Below, in pieces: positions 7,377 through 11,994 of a stretch of 11,994 nucleotides of DNA (position 1 is its first letter; every line of letters begins with the position of its first letter). Source of the DNA: Capsulimonas sp. Its GTDB lineage: Bacteria > Armatimonadota > Armatimonadia > Armatimonadales > Capsulimonadaceae. Where the stretch lies: the NCBI GenBank assembly GCA_025963815.1, contig JAOQAA010000688.1:1-11994 (forward strand), read 5' to 3'. The notes under the pieces are model-generated. The model saw only the letters and a program-made list of their open reading frames with translations, searched no databases and was not told where the DNA came from. Made by a program: the position numbers and the translations under genes.

Positions 7377-7411
7377 GGGAGCCTAGCGACCAAATCGGCC
7401 GCTAGGCTCCC
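7377..7411. terminator. Bidirectional hairpin between convergent genes
   Basis: A perfect 12-bp stem GGGAGCCTAGCG (7377-7388) / CGCTAGGCTCCC (7400-7411) has an 11-base loop. It sits 19 bases after the hydrolase stop and 18 bases after the stop of the convergent ATPase gene. On the minus side a mixed TTGTTTTG tract follows within 10 bases; on the plus side there is no T run. It probably ends both transcripts. Confidence 0.65.
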
Positions 7412-7429
7412 AATGAGAATTTCGAAAAT

Positions 7430-9121
7430 CTATGCCCCAGGTTCGACATAATCATCGCCGGGGAGCGCGGGCGGATATGGGAATTTGACGAAGATCGGCT
7501 GCGGAAACTTTGGAAACTTCACCAGGAGCTGCCCCTGGGGAAGCATCGTCAGCTTGGTCTTGATCTCAGGACTGAAGCCGGAGTAATTCGGCATCCGCAT
7601 CTCCGTGCTTTCCGTGCGGCCGAACATAAAGGTGGAGCTGTTCTCCACGATCTCTTTCTCGACGGAAGACGCGAACTGCTGTGCGCCGAACAAGACGAGC
7701 CCTAAGCTGCGGCCGCGCGCCGTTACCTCGACCAGCTTCGTCTTCAGCGGGGTGCGATCCAGCGCCGCTGGGGCGAATTTGTTCAACTCGTCCACGAAGA
7801 CGACAACTGCATCCAGGTCTCCCTTGCGCGTTTCCAGCTGCTGCGTGATTGCCTGGATCGTCCGGCTGAACACCAGTTTCTGGCCGCCCTGAGAGAGCAT
7901 CTGGATATCGACCACGTACATGTCGCCATGGCCAATGCGATTCCACGGGATATCGCGTCCTTCTTCATCGGTCTCGATCAACCCTCGGTACATCAGCGTA
8001 AACCGCTTCAGGTGTCCCTTTAATTTGAACCAGGTCGCCGACGTATACCCGCGCGGCCACTCCGTCAGACCCGAGGTCGAGAGCAGTTTGTCGATCCAGA
8101 TAATCATATCCGAGTAGGTGATGATGCGGCCGCGCTCAATCTCCTCCCGGACCACGTACCAGGCGCCTTCAATATTATCGTCCCACTCGGAGGCGTGAAA
8201 GAGCGAGGGGATATCGTCGTAGAGCATCTTCAGATCCCAGCGGTAGCTCTCCGTGGGGAGGGTGCGCAGGCTCTGGGTCATATTACGGTTCTTCGGATGC
8301 GAGGGCGCGAAGAACCTTGCGTCCACGAAGGCCTGGATCGGAATGTCCAGGTTTTCATAGACCTGCTGTGACCAACGATCCTGCTGCAAGCGCGTATTGA
8401 TCTGATCGATGTAAAGCAGGTCCTTGCTTTTGACGTTCATCACCACAACAGCAATCTTTTTGCGTGTGTGCCGCTGCAAGGATTTTAAAGCGAATTGCAA
8501 AGCGCTTGTCTTACAGGCGAGGCCCGAGATGCCCGAGACGCTGAGGTGGGCGGCTTCCGGCCCGACCAGGAAGTTTTCATCCACGCTGACCGGCGCGATG
8601 GTGCCATCCCCATTCTCGAAGATACCGATCGGAATAGCTGCGCCGCTGGAGGCCCAGTGTCCCTGTGCGTCCACGATGCCGAAAGCGAACTGAATGCCGC
8701 GCGGGCTGGGGAAGTAAACTCGGCAGCGTCCGATCGGACGCGTGCGCGAGGAAAGATTGCGGATCACGGCGCAGGTGGCGACAACCACTTCCGCTTGCTC
8801 GCCTCCGATCATGGCGTAGGGCTGTCCATAGTCATGGATGGCGAAGTCCGCGGTAAAGCTCTCGGCCTCACTGTACGAGCGCATCTCCTGAACCGTACCG
8901 AACGTCAGCTCGCGGCCATCGTCAGCGTACGCCGCGATAATACTTCCAATCTCAATCGTCCCGACTTCGACGGCGTGACGAGAAAGCCAGAAATGAAAGA
9001 GGCCGGAGGTGTTGGGATCGTCCTTTGTGGAGACCGTGCGGCCGACGATGCCAAATTTGACGTTGACAAATGTACTAAGGACATCCTGTTGAGTGGAAGT
9101 CCCACTTTGTTCCGTAAGCAA
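7430..9121 (-). CDS. HerA-like (DUF87/COG0433) ATPase with variant Walker A
   Basis: A 563-residue protein of the HerA/FtsK-type ATPase class, which in other members forms hexameric DNA translocases. Residues about 18-115 form a beta-rich N-terminal domain like the HAS barrel (VKFGIVGRTVS, VEVGTIEIGSIIAAY). The ATPase core follows. Its P loop is VSGISGLACKTS (Lys204, Thr205), which lacks the Gly normally just before the Lys. Walker B is AVVVFVDELNKFAP with Asp444 and Glu445. VTARGRSLGLVLFGAQQ and FGRTESTEM provide the HerA-type sensor and arginine-finger region. The start is TTG 9121, the only usable in-frame start before the conserved part, with AGGAAAGG 9 bases upstream. No NurA nuclease gene is adjacent, so classic HerA-NurA end resection is not supported. 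The gene stands alone with its own promoter. A deleted copy lies at 5740-5988. Confidence 0.88.
   Translation of the reverse strand: MLTEQSGTSTQQDVLSTFVNVKFGIVGRTVSTKDDPNTSGLFHFWLSRHAVEVGTIEIGSIIAAYADDGRELTFGTVQEMRSYSEAESFTADFAIHDYGQPYAMIGGEQAEVVVATCAVIRNLSSRTRPIGRCRVYFPSPRGIQFAFGIVDAQGHWASSGAAIPIGIFENGDGTIAPVSVDENFLVGPEAAHLSVSGISGLACKTSALQFALKSLQRHTRKKIAVVVMNVKSKDLLYIDQINTRLQQDRWSQQVYENLDIPIQAFVDARFFAPSHPKNRNMTQSLRTLPTESYRWDLKMLYDDIPSLFHASEWDDNIEGAWYVVREEIERGRIITYSDMIIWIDKLLSTSGLTEWPRGYTSATWFKLKGHLKRFTLMYRGLIETDEEGRDIPWNRIGHGDMYVVDIQMLSQGGQKLVFSRTIQAITQQLETRKGDLDAVVVFVDELNKFAPAALDRTPLKTKLVEVTARGRSLGLVLFGAQQFASSVEKEIVENSSTFMFGRTESTEMRMPNYSGFSPEIKTKLTMLPQGQLLVKFPKFPQPIFVKFPYPPALPGDDYVEPGA
7464..7531 (-). 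repeat. 68-bp direct repeat, intact-gene copy
   Basis: Identical to 5770-5837 in the remnant and in the same orientation. Together the copies bracket the cupin/hydrolase operon at about 1.7 kb spacing, so recombination between them could delete that operon. Confidence 0.85.
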
Positions 9122-9209
9122 GGAGAATAACCTTTCCTGCGTGGCGATGAATGAGGCAAAATTTCGTACGGAGTTTCGGGGCGCCTAAAGCTCCGGCGCG
9201 ATCATTCTT

Positions 9210-9239
9210 ATTGTATCATGAATCTCTCATGCTTGCCAG
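9210..9239 (-). promoter_or_regulatory. Predicted promoter of the HerA-like gene
   Basis: On the minus strand, TGATACAAT gives an extended TACAAT -10 (9210-9215) and CTGGCA (9234-9239) a 4/6 match to the -35 box at 18 bases. Transcription would begin about 80 bases upstream of the TTG start. The remnant copy retains none of this region. Confidence 0.5.
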
Positions 9240-9288
9240 GCGGCGTTGGTTATGATGCTCACATTTTCTAGAGAATTTTTCACGCACC

Positions 9289-9315
9289 GCCTCTTCGCGA
9301 CCAGAACGAAGAGGC
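9289..9315 (-). terminator. Hairpin after RBBP9-like hydrolase gene
   Basis: A 9-bp perfect stem GCCTCTTCG (9289-9297) / CGAAGAGGC (9307-9315) with a 9-base loop starts 9 bases after the hydrolase stop. There is no U tract immediately after it on the minus strand. Probably a weak or factor-assisted terminator. Confidence 0.5.
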
Positions 9316-9323
9316 AGCGCGCC

Positions 9324-9926
9324 TTATTTATTGGGCTTCGGCGGCAGTGCGACGCGGCCGAGCGCCCATTCGAATACCCACGGCCATTCCCCATATCCAT
9401 AGTAGGGCGAAATATGCCCAGCGACAGGAAGTTTGTAAATCGGAACACGAAGGGCCGCCGCGTAAGCTTCCGTTTGGAAAAATGTCGCAAAGTCATCCGT
9501 ATCGGAAGCAACGATCGTCGTCTCACGCCCCGACTCCGCGATCCCCTCCCAGCTCATCGGCGGCGGATAAAACTTTGCCGTTCCCAAAGGCTGTCCCGAG
9601 AGAGGTATTTCCTGGACGATATACGGCGGCGCCACCAGCAGCACCCGGTCTGCCTTTAGCCCTTGCCGCGATGCAGCGTGATGCATCCACAGGATGCTCC
9701 CCAGCGAGTGCGCGACAACCGTCAGCATTGCATCGGAAGAAATCTGGCTCAGCGCCTCGCGAAGCGTGTGCAGCCAATCCGTGAGATCGGGATCGTCGGG
9801 GGCGGGAAACCGTGGATACCTAACGTCGACGCCCGCATCGGCAAGGCCACGCGCCAGATGGTTTTGCCAATGGTCGACCGCATTGCCGCCACGGCCATGG
9901 AGGATCAGAAATACGCGCTCAGCCAT
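9324..9926 (-). CDS. RBBP9/YdeN-type serine alpha/beta hydrolase
   Basis: A 200-residue cytoplasmic alpha/beta hydrolase. Starting at ATG 9926 the protein opens directly with the first strand, ERVFLILHGRGGNAVDHWQ, typical of the RBBP9/YdeN family. A TTG eight codons upstream at 9950 is less likely. The nucleophile elbow is VVAHSLGS with Ser74; an acid lies in VASDTDDF (Asp142 or Asp145); the catalytic His171 is in LPVAGHISPYYGYGEWP, the expected position. Length is close to the usual 180-200 residues. Family members are serine hydrolases with poorly known natural substrates. A GGGA 8 bases before the ATG may act as ribosome site. It is divergent from the DoxX-type gene across a 159-base regulatory region. 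Confidence 0.88.
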   Translation of the reverse strand: MAERVFLILHGRGGNAVDHWQNHLARGLADAGVDVRYPRFPAPDDPDLTDWLHTLREALSQISSDAMLTVVAHSLGSILWMHHAASRQGLKADRVLLVAPPYIVQEIPLSGQPLGTAKFYPPPMSWEGIAESGRETTIVASDTDDFATFFQTEAYAAALRVPIYKLPVAGHISPYYGYGEWPWVFEWALGRVALPPKPNK

Positions 9927-9954
9927 CTTTTTTTCCCAACAGATTAGCAATTCC

Positions 9955-10064
9955 GTCGCTTATGCGACAGAACGCCATTTTTGATCATTGAATGGATACG
10001 CAACAATGAGTACTATACAACATCTGTCGCATATTCAACAAGTGTTGTGCGGCAACAGTTTGTT
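9955..10064. promoter_or_regulatory. Operator-like repeat cluster in the RBBP9/doxX divergent region
   Basis: Four CAACA boxes start at 10001, 10018, 10036 and 10053, spaced 17, 18 and 17 bases. The third is the left arm of CAACA-AG-TGTTG (10036-10047), and AACA-GTT-TGTT (10054-10064) is a second small palindrome. A separate 10-base inverted pair, TATGCGACAG (9961-9970) and CTGTCGCATA (10024-10033), spans the predicted promoter, and GTCGC-TTAT-GCGAC (9955-9968) is palindromic. The spacing suggests regulator binding on successive positions, but no regulator gene is in the window. Confidence 0.5.
9988..10016 (+). promoter_or_regulatory. Predicted promoter of the DoxX-type gene
   Basis: TTGAAT (9988-9993) and TACTAT (10011-10016) are each 4/6 matches to sigma-70 boxes at the ideal 17-base spacing. 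The predicted transcript start is near 10023, giving a leader of about 63 bases. The first two CAACA boxes lie in the spacer and just after the -10, where a bound protein would block RNA polymerase. Confidence 0.45.
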
Positions 10065-10085
10065 ACGCCAAAGGAAACTCATTCC

Positions 10086-10475
10086 ATGAAAATCACTGCT
10101 CTCGTCGCGCGAATCCTGCTCGGCATTATGTTTGTCGTCTTCGGGCTCAACGGCTTTCTGCATTTTATCCACCAGCCGCCCCCGCCCGCCGGACTGGCCG
10201 GCCAATTTCTAGGCGCCCTGGCGATGTCTCACTATTTCACGTTCATATTTGCGATCCAGCTCATCGCGGGCATTCTGTTTTTGATAAACCGCTACGCGCC
10301 GCTGGCGCTCACGATTATCGCTCCCGTCCTGGTCAATATTCTGCTGTATCACGCGTTGATGGATGTGAAAGGGATCGGCCCGGGCCTCTTCGCGACAGTT
10401 CTCTGGTGCCTGCTCGCATACAGCCACCGCTCCGCGTTCGCCGGCATCCTTCAGCCGACCGTCCCACAAGAATAA
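10086..10475 (+). CDS. DoxX-family small membrane protein
   Basis: A 129-residue integral membrane protein with four predicted helices at about 5-25, 49-67, 71-91 and 98-113. The RILLGIMFVVFGLNGFLHFI opening and the AIQLIAGILFLINRYAPLAL middle are typical of the DoxX/DoxX-like family. The loop after helix 1 holds a proline cluster (HQPPPPAG). ATG 10086 is chosen because AAGGAAA (10071-10077) precedes it and the first helix starts at once; in-frame upstream starts would add a non-conserved extension across the promoter. DoxX-type proteins have been linked to redox or thiol stress in some bacteria, but most have no assigned activity. It is probably transcribed alone and ends in a hairpin. Confidence 0.85.
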   Translation: MKITALVARILLGIMFVVFGLNGFLHFIHQPPPPAGLAGQFLGALAMSHYFTFIFAIQLIAGILFLINRYAPLALTIIAPVLVNILLYHALMDVKGIGPGLFATVLWCLLAYSHRSAFAGILQPTVPQE

Positions 10476-10483
10476 CCCCGAGG

Positions 10484-10518
10484 CGGCTTCTCCCGGCGAT
10501 CATCGCTGGGAGAAGCCG
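10484..10518. terminator. Bidirectional hairpin between doxX-type and SPL-like genes
   Basis: An 11-bp perfect stem (CGGCTTCTCCC 10484-10494 with GGGAGAAGCCG 10508-10518) can be extended inward through a G-U and four further pairs to leave a 3-base TCA loop. It starts 8 bases after one stop and ends 7 bases before the stop of the convergent gene. No U tract is present on either side. Confidence 0.65.
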
Positions 10519-10525
10519 GCATCCC

Positions 10526-11575
10526 TCAAAACGCGTATCGCATTCGGCAGTACGGCATTTTCCTGGCCATCAAAGCGGTGAACTCACTCACCATCCGTCC
10601 CTTTATCCCAGTGCGATACCGGACATTCACGCCGCCCATCTCTGAACGTTTGGTTTCCTGAAGATCGGGACGCCACAATAGCTCCTCTCCCTTTGGATGC
10701 CAGCCCAGGTTGACGTTGTGCAGCCCTTCATTGTGCGTCAGGAAAATGCACTCGGCGGCCAGCTGCGCCTTGGCGCGCGGCGACAGCGCGGCGGCGATTT
10801 GCTCGAACAGTTCCGAGTAGAGCGAAAGCCAGTTCTCGGCGACGATCACCGGCGAGAAATTGAGATGGACTTCATAGCCGGCCTCCACGAAGTCGTTCAC
10901 GGCGGCGATCCTCTCAGCCATCGACGACGTGCGCACATCCACCACCCTCGCGATCGATTCGGGCATCAGACTAAAACGGATACGCGTCTTGCCCTGCGGG
11001 TCGTAATCCAGTAATTCGCGGTTGACAAACTTCGTGGCCCAGGTCGCCTTCGCGCCGGGAAGCGTCCGAAAGAACGTGACCTGATCCTTGATGTTGTCCG
11101 ACAAAAGCGCGTCCACGGAACAGTCGCTGTTTTCGCCGATGTCATACACCCACAGCTCAGGATCGGTCTGGCTCGGTTCCCATTTGAAGCCCTGCGAGAC
11201 GGAGTGCCGCGCAATCGCCGCATTGATATCTTCAATATTGACGAATAAAGTGATGGGATTGGCGAAGCCTTTATGCCTGGGCACATAGCAATAAGCGCAG
11301 GCCATCGCGCAGCCGCTCGCCTGCCCCGGCGCGATAAAGTCCGCGCTGCGCCCGTTGACGCGCACCGGCATCGTCTTACGCACTCCCAGTACGAGCGTGC
11401 CGCGCTTGGTGTGCACCCATTCGCGGACCCGCCCCTCATTTCCATAAAGACCAGGGATATCACGATGGGAAGCAACTTCGATTTTCGCCGCATCGGGAAA
11501 GCGATCTAACACTTCTCGGCCACGCAGTCTTTCGACTGCGCCCGGCTCATAGTAGATCGTCTCGATTTGCAGCAT
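10526..11575 (-). CDS. SPL-family (spore photoproduct lyase-like) radical SAM protein
   Basis: A 349-residue radical SAM protein. The ATG at 11575 puts the cluster cysteines of GCAMACAYCY at 89, 93 and 96, nearly the same as 90, 94 and 97 in B. subtilis SplB. It opens LQIETIYYEPGA like SplB, and avoids an operator-like palindrome that the alternative GTG at 11635 would overlap. Other shared blocks are TLVLGVRKTMPV, FVNIEDINAAI, ATKFVNRELLDY and TRIRFSLMPESI. SplB reverses the UV thymine dimer of spores using a 5'-deoxyadenosyl radical and a hydrogen-donor Cys140 in an SCTSD context. Here the aligned stretch is GENSDCSVD: the Cys is not at the same place, and Cys152 lies just after the SD. It may be a related repair enzyme or have another substrate. 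No good ribosome site is visible. Confidence 0.85.
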   Translation of the reverse strand: MLQIETIYYEPGAVERLRGREVLDRFPDAAKIEVASHRDIPGLYGNEGRVREWVHTKRGTLVLGVRKTMPVRVNGRSADFIAPGQASGCAMACAYCYVPRHKGFANPITLFVNIEDINAAIARHSVSQGFKWEPSQTDPELWVYDIGENSDCSVDALLSDNIKDQVTFFRTLPGAKATWATKFVNRELLDYDPQGKTRIRFSLMPESIARVVDVRTSSMAERIAAVNDFVEAGYEVHLNFSPVIVAENWLSLYSELFEQIAAALSPRAKAQLAAECIFLTHNEGLHNVNLGWHPKGEELLWRPDLQETKRSEMGGVNVRYRTGIKGRMVSEFTALMARKMPYCRMRYAF

Positions 11576-11621
11576 CCGCTGCGCGGGAGTGAGCCTTGGG
11601 CGGCGCTCCGACGTCGAAAAC

Positions 11622-11640
11622 TGTGACAGTGTCACACTGT
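11622..11640. promoter_or_regulatory. Two overlapping 15-bp palindromes upstream of SPL-like gene
   Basis: TGTGACA-G-TGTCACA (11622-11636) and ACAGTGT-C-ACACTGT (11626-11640) are both perfect inverted repeats overlapping by 11 bases. They lie 47-65 bases upstream of the SPL-like ATG, where a repressor operator would be expected. The same half-site recurs near the NADAR start. Confidence 0.6.
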
Positions 11641-11704
11641 GTTCCGTCTAGGCGTCTACTCGCCAGAAAAATTCGCGCTTTGGCGGCGTCTTCGGGTAAA
11701 TTGT

Positions 11705-11732
11705 TGTCACAACTGTGACAGCGAGTGTGACA
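11705..11732. promoter_or_regulatory. Three TGTGACA half-sites upstream of NADAR gene
   Basis: TGTCACA (11705-11711), TGTGACA (11714-11720) and TGTGACA (11726-11732) lie in the 33 bases before the NADAR ATG at 11738. The first two form an inverted pair with a 2-base centre; the last two are direct repeats 12 bases apart. CTGTGACAG occurs both here (11713-11721) and in the other cluster (11621-11629). Confidence 0.6.
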
Positions 11733-11737
11733 AAACT

Positions 11738-11994
11738 ATGCCTCTCTACTTCTACTCAACACGCGAACCCTACGGAGAGTTCTCCAACTTCGCCCTATAT
11801 GGCGTAAAAATCGACGGTGAATGGTGGCCGACCACTGAGCACTACTTCCAGGCGCAAAAGTTCGAAGACGCCGCCTACCGCCGCAAGATCCGCGACGCCC
11901 ACAGCCCAAAACTCGCCGCCGACCTCGGCCGCAGCCGCCGCGTCCCCCTGCGCTCCGACTGGGAATCCGTCAAAGACGATGTGATGCGTGACTG
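11738..11994 (+). CDS. NADAR-family N-glycosidase, 5' part
   Basis: The first 85 codons of a NADAR/YbiA-type protein (COG3236), cut by the window end. The diagnostic opening is present: FYSTREPYGEFSNF, then WWPTTEHYFQAQKF, then YRRKIRDAHSPKLAADLGR and VPLRSDWESVKDDVM. NADAR enzymes cleave N-glycosidic bonds. Plant and bacterial YbiA-type members remove reactive riboflavin-pathway intermediates, and other members remove ADP-ribose from guanine bases in DNA. Which applies here cannot be told from this part. The start is close behind the TGTGACA half-sites, with no clear ribosome site, so translation may be leaderless or weakly initiated. It is divergent from the SPL-like gene with a shared 162-base regulatory gap. 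Confidence 0.88.
   Translation, partial: MPLYFYSTREPYGEFSNFALYGVKIDGEWWPTTEHYFQAQKFEDAAYRRKIRDAHSPKLAADLGRSRRVPLRSDWESVKDDVMRD

Noticed and set aside
5740..7531. Composite transposon bounded by the direct repeats
   Set aside because: No transposase, terminal inverted repeats or target-site duplication were seen; the repeats are fragments of a cellular ATPase gene.
7430..9121. Antiphage HerA-based defence system
   Set aside because: No partner nuclease, SIR2, DUF4297 or other effector is next to the gene, and the neighbours are metabolic, so a defence role is not supported.
9989..10064. CAACA boxes as a CRISPR array or plasmid iterons
   Set aside because: The 17-18 base period is too short for CRISPR, only five bases are conserved, and there is no replication or Cas gene near. 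A promoter operator is simpler.
11576..11635. GTG 11635 as start of the SPL-like gene
   Set aside because: It would make the operator palindrome part of the coding region and add 20 residues absent from SplB. The ATG at 11575 aligns the cluster cysteines with SplB numbering.

Overview
The window looks like a moderately GC-rich bacterial chromosome segment of mixed housekeeping and accessory content. There is no rRNA, tRNA, CRISPR array, transposase or phage gene. The gene set (a secreted beta-helix protein with TIG repeats, DUF4202, SIMPL, a variant HerA-like ATPase, an SPL-family radical SAM protein, NADAR) would fit an environmental lineage such as Armatimonadota. That placement is a guess from gene content and cannot be confirmed without a search.

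Layout. 1-2087 (+): the 3' end of a Dph6/DUF71-type ATP-pyrophosphatase, a secreted SIMPL-domain protein and a DUF4202 protein, closed by a good intrinsic terminator at 2120-2158. 2174-5572 (-): a secreted 1132-residue protein with a beta-helix N-terminal half and eight C-terminal IPT/TIG repeats, driven from an extended -10 promoter. 5740-5988 (-): a decayed, internally deleted copy of the HerA-like ATPase gene that is intact at 7430-9121 (-). Between these two copies sits a two-gene operon (+), an exported cupin protein and a YcaC-type isochorismatase-fold hydrolase. 9324-9926 (-): an RBBP9/YdeN-type serine hydrolase, divergent from a small DoxX-type membrane protein at 10086-10475 (+). 10526-11575 (-): a spore-photoproduct-lyase-like radical SAM protein, divergent from a NADAR-family N-glycosidase at 11738 (+) that runs off the window.

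The most interesting points are these. (1) The ATPase remnant joins codons about 66 and 515 of its intact neighbour in frame, carries an amber stop, and shares a 68-bp identical direct repeat with the intact gene on the other side of the cupin/hydrolase operon. (2) The intact ATPase has a non-canonical Walker A motif. (3) Five TGTGACA/TGTCACA half-sites, including two overlapping 15-bp palindromes, lie between the SPL-like and NADAR genes and suggest one shared regulator for two possible nucleic-acid damage enzymes. (4) Four CAACA boxes at 17-18 bp spacing overlap the predicted doxX promoter. (5) The TIG array has a two-repeat higher-order period. (6) Several gene ends carry perfect hairpins with no U tract.
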